Shown here piece by piece: positions 1 through 7,061 of a stretch of 7,996 nucleotides of DNA. The first letter of the stretch is position 1, and each line of letters begins with the position of its first letter. The stretch is from Sulfurovaceae bacterium (GTDB lineage: Bacteria; Campylobacterota; Campylobacteria; Campylobacterales; Sulfurovaceae), in NCBI GenBank assembly GCA_029933395.1, contig JAOZOG010000092.1, forward strand, positions 1-7,996, written 5' to 3'. The position numbers were made by a program, and so were the translations under genes. The notes under the pieces were generated by a model. The model was not told the origin of the DNA. It did not search any database and worked only from the letters and a program-made list of their open reading frames with translations.

Positions 1-1
1 C

Positions 2-139
2 GAACTCGAAGAGGAAGAGCCTGTTGAACAGCCACAGGAGAAACCTGAAGCAAAGCAGGAAAAGAAACCTGTAGGATTCAAGCCTACCGTTACCGTAAAG
101 CCTGATGCAAAAAAAGCTCCAGCAAAAGCCAAATCCGCT
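2..139 (+). other. Low-complexity E/P/K/A-rich linker in the vRNAP
   Basis: Visible residues 1-46 begin with an acidic run (ELEEEEPVEQPQ) and pass into a Lys/Pro/Ala-rich stretch (KPDAKKAPAKAKS). There is no hydrophobic core. This is the composition of a flexible tether between folded domains and implies that at least one more domain lies upstream, outside the window. Confidence 0.7.
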
Positions 140-3100
140 ACAGCCTATATAGGCTACGGAAAAGAAAACAGCTCTACTGCAAGATATGCCACCGATGCCG
201 AAAAAGCAGGTGTGCCTGTCAACAAAGGATCATATGATGAAAACGATATCGTTTTCGCATCGATCAACGGAACACCTACAAAAGAAGCCGCAAAGAAAAC
301 GCTTTCTGAAGTCGTAAGGGCTCTCGATTCAGGAGCCACTGTATTGCTCGACTCTGCAGAATATCTTGCAAAAAGCAGATACAACAAAGGCGAAAGATGG
401 CTTCACGACGAGCTCTTGAAAAGAGGATATTCGTACCGAACGTCATCGAAAAACGGTGAAATAGGAATATGGAAAAAGGAGACTGAAACGAAGCAGGAGC
501 CACAACGCACTGGTTCCGAAAAAGAAACGACCGAAGAGCTGATCCGCAAATCCTTCGAAGAGCGTCCGAAGAAACAGATTGCCGGCATCTTCGAGAATAT
601 ATCGAATTTAAAGGATTTCGCAAAAGGACTTCATCAACTTCCGGATGCAATCAAGCATAGTGTTTATATCTTCAAGTCTGGTATAGAAGATTCTATAGAT
701 TTTTCTACGCAATATTACAATACTGATACGTTGCAAAAAGTGCTTGAGCGTGTAGCGAACGGTAAACCGATCATCGGTAAAGATGACGATGCAGGATACA
801 AAGAAGCCGCTGAAAAGATGATACTGCAAAGACCTGGAATCCTGCTGTTCTCCGGCATCAAGCCGGATCGGAACCAGGGCTGGTCTCATCCTGTCGTGTC
901 GGCTGTGTTGATGTCGAATACCGTATCGTCCATTCTGAATATGTCGTCGATGCTGAAGACTGCAGACAACGAAACTATCGCGGCACTGTTCAATATCGAT
1001 CCGAAGAATAAAAAGGCGATAGAGCAACACAGAAAGATGGGAATACCGAGGGCTGCGCTTGCGGAGAAGATCGGAAACGATGTCATCGATGCGCTTGGAA
1101 TCAAGATGCCTGTATTCAACGAAGCGTCGATACGATCGCAGATGGCGAAACATATCGGATTGATTGGGTTGTCATCCCTGCAGGCACTTGGTTCCGAGAC
1201 GGAAGAGATTATTTCATTCAGCACAAAAGAGGCCCTTGGACGGAACCAGTCCTATGTGACGATAGAGAATGAAAAACTGTTGAAAAACATCAATGATGAA
1301 ATACTCGAAACGAAGCTCGTCAAATCATTGAACGTTCCGCATCTCGAAAAACCGGGTACGAAAAAACGCTACGGTATGAAACGCAAATCGGAATACGAAG
1401 CGACGAAAGCGCAGACGGATTATATGAACCTCATATCGCAGACACCGATGAAGAAGGACGACGACTTCATAGAGTTCTTCGAGACGCTTCCAGAGAATGC
1501 GAAACGTTCGGTTTTGACGATCAAGAACAAAGTCCATCCGCTGTTCAAGGAAAATAACGATGCGAGAACGGAAGCGATCCTGAATGCCTATAAGGGAGCC
1601 AAAGCTTTCTTCGACGAGGCAGGATCGAAACCGTTCTACTATACGGCGTTTATGGGAGGCAACGGACGTATCAGCATCGAGCAGACGGTAGCGAACCCAC
1701 AGTCCGACAAGCAGTATACGCGTTATATGATCCTCTGGGGCGGATCAAGAAAGAGGATCACGAAGAAAAATATCGGTGCGTTCAAGTCCGCTGTGGTTCT
1801 GGCTCTCGGAGGCAAGCCGGAACACGAGACGAATATCGATGAAGCGTTCGACAGATATGTGTCCGATATCGAAAAACGATATCCCGGACTGTTGAAAGAA
1901 CTGGCAAAAAAGAATCCGTCCGAAAAGGCTCTGAAGGATGCCGCATCATTCGCTGGTTCCGAAGAGGGAATGTATACGCTGAAGGCCCTGCGCGAGCTTG
2001 CGAGAGCGAAATCGATCGAGCGTATGACCGGTACGATGAACGGATACGAAACGTCTCTGCCTCTCGAGGTGGACGGTATCACGAACGGTCTTGCATTCCT
2101 GACGCAGCAGGCCGGTGTGACGAATGAAGAGATACGCAATATGGTCGGTATCTTCACGAGAGAGGACGGAAGTGTCGCGAAACGTATCTTGAATGGCGGT
2201 CTCGATGCCTATAACTATATCGCGAGCATAGCGAAGAGCAAGATATTCGACAATATCAGAAATGGAAAATATGACAAGAAGCAGGAAGCGATCGCGAACG
2301 ATTTCACGAGTCTTTCTCTGATAGGACGATCTGCCGCGAAGACACCGGTTATGACGTTCCTCTACGGTATGGGGCTTCCCGGCATCAAGAGAGAGCTTTC
2401 GGAGTATTTCGCCACGGAGATACTGAACAAGACAGTCAACGGAACCAAGGCGGAGAAACAGGCTGCCAACGATATCATCAACAGGGTGCTGAACACAAAA
2501 GGTGTCGACTATTCCCAGGAAGGAAAAATGAATGAAGAGAGATTCGGCGATCTTCAGAACGGTATCGCGTTTCTGACCGATCCGTTCGCAGATTCTCTCG
2601 AGCAGGGATTTCCGGAAATATCTTCATACAGGAGAATGGCACAGACAGGCGGTACGATACTCTATCATCTGTTCGACTATTATCTGCGAAACGGAGAGAA
2701 TGAAGAGCTTCGTACGGCACTGATACGATACTATCACGGTACGAGAGAGGAAGTCCTCAAAGCGAAGGAAGTTCTCAAGAAATACGTTCCGCATATCACG
2801 ATGCCGGACAATCCGCAATCGACGAGACCGCTCGTGAAATTCAAGAAGCGTGTTATCGATACGGGAACCAGTGCGACAAAAGAGAAAGACCTTCTGAAGC
2901 GATATACGATACGCTTCAAGAAAAACAATACGAATTTCTCTGCAGGGCCGAATATCCTCCAGACGGAAGATTCGTCTACCGCTGTCGCCGTGGTTCCGAT
3001 CCACAACCTCGACAGCGAAACGGCGATGCGATCCCATATGGATACCTACAGGGCAACTGGAGCCGTCGGTCTCAACATTCACGATGCCGGTGTATTCGAT

Positions 3101-6100
3101 ATCGATTCGATCACGAACTGGGGGCAGAACTACAACAGGAATTTCCTCGAAGTCAACGAAGGTATCAAGGTCGCCGATCAGATCGAAGCGGAGATACACA
3201 GGATGCGAGAGCTTCTCGGAGACGAGATGTTCAAGAAAGCGATGAAGCAGGAGATCAAAGGCGGAACCACACTGGAGACGGTCTACAAGGATTACAGCAG
3301 CAGTGCGGCATTCGTGAAAGCCAACATCGCACAACAGAACCGCCCTGGTTCCGTAGGACAGATGAACGGCGTTCCGGATGTCGAATACAGGCCGGCGGAT
3401 GACACGCTGGCATATGGACGCAAGCGCAGCACGAAGAATGCGAATCAGCCGAAGCTCGTTACCGACCTGAAAGAGATTCTCGACAGCCTCGGCAAAGAGT
3501 CTCCGTTCTACGACTACTATGCGAAGATGGTCGATGCGATAGGCCCGGCTATCGGCAATGCCGTCAAGGTATCGATGAACAAGAAGAAAGGATTGTCTGC
3601 TGACGGACTGTACGACAGAAAGAGCAAGACGCTCTATCTCTGGGTCGGACGGAACCACGCGGATGCGCAGGAAGCCTATGTACACGAAATTATCCATGCC
3701 GTTACGGAAACGGCTATCGAAATGGATTATTCCCTTCAGCGTGAGATACTCAACCTTGCGGACAAAATGTCCTGGGTCATACGCAATTCGGATATGCCGA
3801 TCAAGAAGAAAGAGAGATATCTCAAAGCGATCGCACAGGCACCGGAGCATGAACTCCTGCCGTGGTTCCTGACCGATCCTGAGCTTATCGCCCTTGCGAA
3901 AAAGACACCGATCCATCTTGGAAAGCCGAAGAATCTGTGGGAGAGAATCCTTCTGACATTCGAGCGTATCGTCAATACGATACGGAGGATAACAGGCAAG
4001 AGCGCATCGGAAAACGAGCTCTATCATATGCAGAGACTGCTATCGAAAGCCGTCACGATAACGAGACGGCACAGCTATCCATCGAAATGGAAGAGAGCCT
4101 CCGACATCATCAGTAGAGATATCGAAAAAGTCGACAGTGCGCTTGCAGAAGCCGTCGAAAGAAAGACGACACTCGGGCGTGGATACAGTGGTATGTCGAC
4201 CGTCTTCGGTGTCGCTACGAGGAAAGCTTCCGATTTCGTCAAGGAGTATGCCGGGTTCGATCTCGTCAACAGCGAAACCCTGAACAGCGTGAAGCACAGC
4301 ATATTCAAGACGAAAGGGAAGCTGGCCGATATGATGGACAAGATATCGGCAGAGTATACGACGAAGATCAACAACAAAGCGATGAATATCGAAATGGCTA
4401 CCGACGACCTCGTCAACGAGGCGGTTGGTTCCCTCTCGAAAGAAGAGAGAGCCGAGCTGAAGCGATGGATCGTCGATACGGATATGACGCTCTTCATGGA
4501 GCTTGGATACGACTATTCAGAAATCAGAAGCATCGTACAGAATCCGGATGCATTCATCGAAAGCAAATGGAACCAGCTGCGTGATGTGCACGACGGATTG
4601 ACGAAAGAGCAGGAAAATGAGCTCGACTATGCCGCCGACATCCTCGCACACTTTATGATAACCGGCGAAACGGTCAGCGGTGTCTTCTTCACGAATGCAA
4701 GACAGATCGTTGATTTCACCCTGCCGAACATCAATCCACAGCACAAGGAAGCGGCTGTCAGGATCGTCGACGAAATGGTCAGTGCGAAAGCGATGAAGAT
4801 GAAAGGCGAAAGCAAGAAAGTCATTCTCGATATGCTTCAGAATCCTCTCGTCGGAAATATCTTCATGCCTCTGGCGGAGACCAGAGTGACTGCGAGAAAG
4901 CACCTTTTCCCTGGAGATCAGCGATACAACGAGATAAAAGGATATTCGAAGAATTCGTTCGAGAACGAGAAAGAGTACCGGTTCATTCCGAAAGACGCTC
5001 TGGAATACGAAGTACTGCTGAAGGATTTGAAAGATGCCGGATTCAAGATCGTCGACGATTCGAACGAATACTATACGCTTCTCGTGGCTCCGACACCGTC
5101 TCCGGCCTATCAGCAGGGATTCGTTTCGATATCCGACTATACAGCCAGAGGTTACATGGAACCAATCGACCTGACGGACTGGAACAAAGCCGTCAAGCGG
5201 TTCAGGTACGAATCGAAGCACGGAGGATTCGAAGCGCTGAAGAAAGCACAGGAAAACGGTATCGATATCTATCGTCCTGCCATGTTCTTCAAGGGAGGGC
5301 AGCCGTACCAGCGTATCATTATGACGAAAAGCAGGATGCGTGAGCTGTTCGGCCTGAACGAGGATATCGCTATTGCCGCTTCGACAACGGCAGGCCATGT
5401 ACTCCGTAAAGCCAACTCGATGAAGCTCAACAGAAAGCTCGTCGATCTGATGATACAGGATTATCAGGAAGCCGATCCTGAATCGAGGAAGCATCACTAC
5501 GACAGGATTATCCTTCCTCCCGTATGGACAGGCGACTATATGGCCTACAAGCTCCAGAAAGCTGCCTACGAGAACCAGCCGAAGAAGATGAAAGAGATTG
5601 CCGATATGCTTCCGAAGAACACGATCCAGTACGCTCTGCAGAACGGACGGACAGAATTGTATGTCAGGAAAGAACTTCGTCCCATTCTCTTCGGCTACAG
5701 GGAATTCGTACCTCAGGTTCCTGAAAGCATCAATGTTTTCGGTCAGAAGGTCAGGCTGTCGAAATGGATGAGAAGCGGAAAGGTCAACGGTGTACTGCGT
5801 ATCGTCGACTACTACTTCCGTGCGTTCGTCGAAGTCGCGAAGAAGCGTATCGTCCTCTACAACCCGATGGTTCATGCAGGCAACATGGTATCGAACATCA
5901 TGCTCCTGAAGATGAACGGATTGACGAATGGAGAGATATACGACTATATGAAAGAGGCGTACAACGGAATCATGCAGTACAAGAAAGATATCCGATCCTA
6001 TACGATGCTGCACCTGAAAGGCCTTGGAGACACGAAGAGGGGCAAAGAGCTTCTGCGAAGGATCAACAACAATCCGGTGAAAGAGAGTATCGATGCCGGG

Positions 6101-6712
6101 CTGTTCTCGTTCATCGTCGAGGATGTAACGAGCGAAGTGATCCAGAAGCAGAATCCGATCGAGAAGAATGTACAGAAGATCATCGACAGCGTTGGTTCCA
6201 AAATCTCTCTCTATTCGAAAGAGAGGCTCGGAAAGCAGGACGAGATCGTCAATATCGTGAAGAATGTCTACGGTACGGATTCGACGGATATCGGAAAGGG
6301 ATTGACGATGGCGCTTCAGCTGTCGGATTTCATGGCGAAGCACGCGATCTACAGGAAGTACAAAGGCACACTTGGTTCCGACGAAGCGGTGAAGCTGGCG
6401 AACGATCTGTTTATCGACTATTCGATGAACGAGAGCAAGCTGCTGCATACGCTGAACAAATACTTCCTCTTTCCGTTCAACAAGTTCGCGATCAGGATTC
6501 AAAGAGGCATACTGCGTACAGCCGTCGACCATCCGCTCTATTTCACGGCGATGGCTGTCGGTGTCGATATGGCGGACGAGCTCGGCTTCTCCTACGGAAA
6601 GGCGGAGAACGTCATCTACAACAACTTCGGAACGGGGATGTTCAACAATCTGCATCTCGGCCCTGACCCGATGATGATTGCTGAAACTCCGTATTCCATC
6701 ATATTCGAATAA
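2..6712 (+). CDS. Giant N4-like virion RNA polymerase (vRNAP) polyprotein, 5' partial
   Basis: Reading frame is open from base 2 with no stop until TAA at 6710-6712. The true start is therefore left of the window; GTG at 212 is an internal Val codon, not a start. 2236 residues are visible. Seen: a T7/N4-type RNA polymerase core with motif A (Asp691 in PLEVDG), motif B (Arg776, Lys780, Tyr788-Gly789 in RSAAKTPVMTFLYG) and motif C (Asp1028 in NIHDA), plus an NGR motif at Arg556. An N-terminal alpha/beta domain precedes it. A HEIIH metallopeptidase-like domain and an approximately 890-residue C-terminal region follow. Known: N4 packages a 3500-residue vRNAP with a central polymerase and ejects it to transcribe early genes. 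Inferred: this protein does the same, with the flanking domains serving packaging, delivery or host modification. It ends its transcription unit and converges with a minus-strand operon. TTA, CTA and TCA codons are scarce. Polymerase identity is firm; exact family placement is less so. Confidence 0.9.
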   Translation, partial: ELEEEEPVEQPQEKPEAKQEKKPVGFKPTVTVKPDAKKAPAKAKSATAYIGYGKENSSTARYATDAEKAGVPVNKGSYDENDIVFASINGTPTKEAAKKTLSEVVRALDSGATVLLDSAEYLAKSRYNKGERWLHDELLKRGYSYRTSSKNGEIGIWKKETETKQEPQRTGSEKETTEELIRKSFEERPKKQIAGIFENISNLKDFAKGLHQLPDAIKHSVYIFKSGIEDSIDFSTQYYNTDTLQKVLERVANGKPIIGKDDDAGYKEAAEKMILQRPGILLFSGIKPDRNQGWSHPVVSAVLMSNTVSSILNMSSMLKTADNETIAALFNIDPKNKKAIEQHRKMGIPRAALAEKIGNDVIDALGIKMPVFNEASIRSQMAKHIGLIGLSSLQALGSETEEIISFSTKEALGRNQSYVTIENEKLLKNINDEILETKLVKSLNVPHLEKPGTKKRYGMKRKSEYEATKAQTDYMNLISQTPMKKDDDFIEFFETLPENAKRSVLTIKNKVHPLFKENNDARTEAILNAYKGAKAFFDEAGSKPFYYTAFMGGNGRISIEQTVANPQSDKQYTRYMILWGGSRKRITKKNIGAFKSAVVLALGGKPEHETNIDEAFDRYVSDIEKRYPGLLKELAKKNPSEKALKDAASFAGSEEGMYTLKALRELARAKSIERMTGTMNGYETSLPLEVDGITNGLAFLTQQAGVTNEEIRNMVGIFTREDGSVAKRILNGGLDAYNYIASIAKSKIFDNIRNGKYDKKQEAIANDFTSLSLIGRSAAKTPVMTFLYGMGLPGIKRELSEYFATEILNKTVNGTKAEKQAANDIINRVLNTKGVDYSQEGKMNEERFGDLQNGIAFLTDPFADSLEQGFPEISSYRRMAQTGGTILYHLFDYYLRNGENEELRTALIRYYHGTREEVLKAKEVLKKYVPHITMPDNPQSTRPLVKFKKRVIDTGTSATKEKDLLKRYTIRFKKNNTNFSAGPNILQTEDSSTAVAVVPIHNLDSETAMRSHMDTYRATGAVGLNIHDAGVFDIDSITNWGQNYNRNFLEVNEGIKVADQIEAEIHRMRELLGDEMFKKAMKQEIKGGTTLETVYKDYSSSAAFVKANIAQQNRPGSVGQMNGVPDVEYRPADDTLAYGRKRSTKNANQPKLVTDLKEILDSLGKESPFYDYYAKMVDAIGPAIGNAVKVSMNKKKGLSADGLYDRKSKTLYLWVGRNHADAQEAYVHEIIHAVTETAIEMDYSLQREILNLADKMSWVIRNSDMPIKKKERYLKAIAQAPEHELLPWFLTDPELIALAKKTPIHLGKPKNLWERILLTFERIVNTIRRITGKSASENELYHMQRLLSKAVTITRRHSYPSKWKRASDIISRDIEKVDSALAEAVERKTTLGRGYSGMSTVFGVATRKASDFVKEYAGFDLVNSETLNSVKHSIFKTKGKLADMMDKISAEYTTKINNKAMNIEMATDDLVNEAVGSLSKEERAELKRWIVDTDMTLFMELGYDYSEIRSIVQNPDAFIESKWNQLRDVHDGLTKEQENELDYAADILAHFMITGETVSGVFFTNARQIVDFTLPNINPQHKEAAVRIVDEMVSAKAMKMKGESKKVILDMLQNPLVGNIFMPLAETRVTARKHLFPGDQRYNEIKGYSKNSFENEKEYRFIPKDALEYEVLLKDLKDAGFKIVDDSNEYYTLLVAPTPSPAYQQGFVSISDYTARGYMEPIDLTDWNKAVKRFRYESKHGGFEALKKAQENGIDIYRPAMFFKGGQPYQRIIMTKSRMRELFGLNEDIAIAASTTAGHVLRKANSMKLNRKLVDLMIQDYQEADPESRKHHYDRIILPPVWTGDYMAYKLQKAAYENQPKKMKEIADMLPKNTIQYALQNGRTELYVRKELRPILFGYREFVPQVPESINVFGQKVRLSKWMRSGKVNGVLRIVDYYFRAFVEVAKKRIVLYNPMVHAGNMVSNIMLLKMNGLTNGEIYDYMKEAYNGIMQYKKDIRSYTMLHLKGLGDTKRGKELLRRINNNPVKESIDAGLFSFIVEDVTSEVIQKQNPIEKNVQKIIDSVGSKISLYSKERLGKQDEIVNIVKNVYGTDSTDIGKGLTMALQLSDFMAKHAIYRKYKGTLGSDEAVKLANDLFIDYSMNESKLLHTLNKYFLFPFNKFAIRIQRGILRTAVDHPLYFTAMAVGVDMADELGFSYGKAENVIYNNFGTGMFNNLHLGPDPMMIAETPYSIIFE
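140..430 (+). other. N-terminal conserved alpha/beta domain (possibly SLOG/Rossmann-like) of the vRNAP
   Basis: Visible residues about 47-143. Seen: a short hydrophobic strand ending in glycines (AYIGYGKENSST), then RYATDAEKAGVPVNKGSY, a second strand DIVFASINGT, a helix, a third strand GATVLLDSAEYL, the motif RYNKGERWLHDELLKRGY, and a closing GIWKK. The alternation of strand and helix with Gly/Ser-rich turns resembles small Rossmann-like nucleotide-binding folds such as SLOG. I believe similar IG-G-SST ... YN-GE ... GY modules occur in other giant phage polyvalent proteins, but I cannot name a family. Function is unknown; a nucleotide-ligand sensor or NAD-directed enzyme would fit the fold guess. 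It is joined to the polymerase by a charged linker (KKETETKQEPQRTG). Confidence 0.45.
450..3436 (+). other. Single-subunit RNA polymerase region of the vRNAP
   Basis: Visible residues about 150-1145; edges are estimated. Seen: MGGNGR ending at Arg556 (1655-1669), in the place of T7 DxxGR. Motif A SLPLEVDGITNG has catalytic Asp691 (2072-2074). Motif B has Arg776, Lys780, Tyr788-Gly789 (2327-2368), with the same Arg-x3-Lys-x7-Tyr-Gly spacing as T7 Arg627/Lys631/Tyr639. Motif C GLNIHDAGVFDID has His1027-Asp1028 (3080-3085), matching T7 HDS with Asp812. All residues expected for two-metal nucleotidyl transfer and ribonucleotide selection are present, so the enzyme should be active. The motif B Tyr to motif C Asp distance (240) exceeds T7's (173) and is nearer N4's (273 from recalled N4 mini-vRNAP numbering), favouring the N4 branch. 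The N4 enzyme recognises hairpin promoters on single-stranded DNA; no such promoter is evident here. Confidence 0.92.
3446..4036 (+). other. Zinc-metallopeptidase-like domain (HEIIH) within the vRNAP
   Basis: Visible residues about 1149-1345. Seen: GLYDRKSKTLYLWVGRN forms the usual edge strand before the active helix. Then comes EAYVHEIIHAVTETA with His1228, Glu1229 and His1232 (3683-3697), a classic HExxH zinc site. About 50 residues on, PEHELLPWFLTDPEL offers Glu1282 or Glu1284 as a gluzincin-type third ligand, followed by an amphipathic LWERILLTFERIVNTIRR helix. Known: HExxH domains with this E-(x)-AE-like second element recur in giant polyvalent proteins of phages and conjugative elements. 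Inferred: it could cut the polyprotein itself during virion maturation or ejection, or cleave a host target after delivery. All visible catalytic residues are intact. The third ligand assignment is a guess by eye. Confidence 0.7.
4049..6709 (+). other. C-terminal structural/delivery region of the vRNAP
   Basis: Visible residues about 1350-2236. Mostly helical and charged, with several aromatic-rich segments. Two stretches look conserved in type with other giant phage proteins: LYNPMVHAGNMVSNIMLL (around residues 1952-1969, starting near 5855) and FIDYSMNESKLL ... FPFNKFAIRIQRG (about 2137-2169). An NP-h-GN--SN motif followed by a moderately hydrophobic segment, and a late PF-F-R motif, are features I associate with large polyvalent or internal virion proteins. 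The C-terminal third of the N4 protein is needed for packaging into the virion (established for N4). The same role here is inferred only from position. No enzymatic motif was seen. Confidence 0.5.
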
Positions 6713-6748
6713 AAAAAAATACCCCACCGGGCGAATGCCCGGCAGGGT
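6711..6748 (-). terminator. Rho-independent terminator of the minus-strand operon
   Basis: Read on the minus strand, ACCCUGCCGGGC pairs with GCCCGGUGGGGU around an AUUC loop (6721-6748), giving a 12-bp unbroken stem that includes two G-U wobbles. It is followed by UA and then nine U residues (complement of 6711-6719). On the + strand the two wobbles become A-C mismatches and there is no downstream T-run, so the element is built for the minus strand. It fills the whole gap between the convergent genes. It touches the last base of the 51-aa gene's stop codon (6748-6750) and its U-tract overlaps the vRNAP stop codon. Confidence 0.92.
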
Positions 6749-6903
6749 TAAAGTTCCTTGATCTCGATATACGGATCGTGTTCGTCTTCCGTCTCGTCGA
6801 ACAACTTCTCTTCTCTTGACTGCAGGATGCTCTTGATGATCGCATACCATACGATCGCCAGGAAGATGCCGGCTCCTATGAAGAACATCGTCAGCATGCT
6901 CAT
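6748..6903 (-). CDS. Small single-pass membrane protein, 51 aa, function unknown
   Basis: Protein begins MSMLTMFFIGAGIFLAIVWYAIIKS and ends in an acidic tail (FDETEDEHDPYIEIKEL). Residues about 4-23 form one hydrophobic helix with no charge; the following Lys/Arg suggest the tail is cytoplasmic. There is no lipobox or cleavable signal. Start: ATG at 6903 overlaps the stop of the upstream gene (ATGA) and sits six bases after AAGGAG; a second ATG two codons later is an alternative. It is the last gene of the operon, and its TAA abuts the terminator stem. I do not recognise a family. One helix and a small size are compatible with a holin-like or membrane-modulating early protein, but nothing shows this. 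Confidence 0.78.
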   Translation of the reverse strand: MSMLTMFFIGAGIFLAIVWYAIIKSILQSREEKLFDETEDEHDPYIEIKEL

Positions 6904-7061
6904 CCCCAGCTCCTTTTCGTCAGCGCATCGATATGCGTCTTGAACTCCTTGTCGTTCCTATATAGGTCCAGCGCAGTCAGGTATTCCTTCAACGTGAAGG
7001 AACCACCCGTGCTGTACCGTGATACATAGATGCTGACGTACCGTTTCTTTTCTTCGCTCAC
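6900..7061 (-). CDS. Hypothetical 53-aa protein, GTG start
   Basis: Translation runs MSEEKKRYVSIYVSRYSTGG through LKEYLTALDLYRNDKEF to KRSWG. Start: GTG at 7061 overlaps the preceding stop as GTGA, with AAGGAG five bases upstream, which is strong support despite the non-ATG codon and small size. The stop (6900-6902) overlaps the next ATG. The protein is soluble and mixed-charge, with a predicted strand (YVSIYVS) followed by a helix. No family recognised. Overlaps on both sides show it is translated as part of the five-gene unit. Confidence 0.78.
   Translation of the reverse strand: MSEEKKRYVSIYVSRYSTGGSFTLKEYLTALDLYRNDKEFKTHIDALTKRSWG
6910..6915 (-). promoter_or_regulatory. Ribosome binding site of the 51-aa membrane protein gene
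   Basis: AAGGAG on the minus strand, six bases before ATG at 6903, inside the end of the 53-aa gene. It favours the first of two closely spaced ATG codons. Confidence 0.75.

Noticed and set aside
212..214. GTG as the start of the giant gene
   Set aside because: The frame is open for 70 more codons to the window edge, the upstream residues continue the same domain (AYIGYGKENSST), and no ribosome binding site precedes the GTG.
2624..4027. Minus-strand open frame of 467 codons
   Set aside because: Same register effect of codon bias as the 777-codon frame; it lies over the polymerase and HEIIH regions, which have clear protein motifs on the + strand.
5764..6666. Second + strand open frame of 300 codons inside the vRNAP gene
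   Set aside because: Frame-shifted shadow with extreme Arg/Glu content and no domain; the polymerase frame continues with conserved-looking motifs.
6721..6748. Hairpin as terminator for the + strand vRNAP gene
   Set aside because: On the + strand the stem has two A-C mismatches and is followed by TTAAAGTTCC rather than a T-run; at best a weak terminator.
4517..6850. Long open frame of 777 codons on the minus strand opposite the vRNAP gene
   Set aside because: Its codons are in exact register with the sense codons, so it stays open simply because the gene rarely uses TTA, CTA or TCA. The product is compositionally odd (Arg/His/Val-rich), has no domain, and runs through the terminator.
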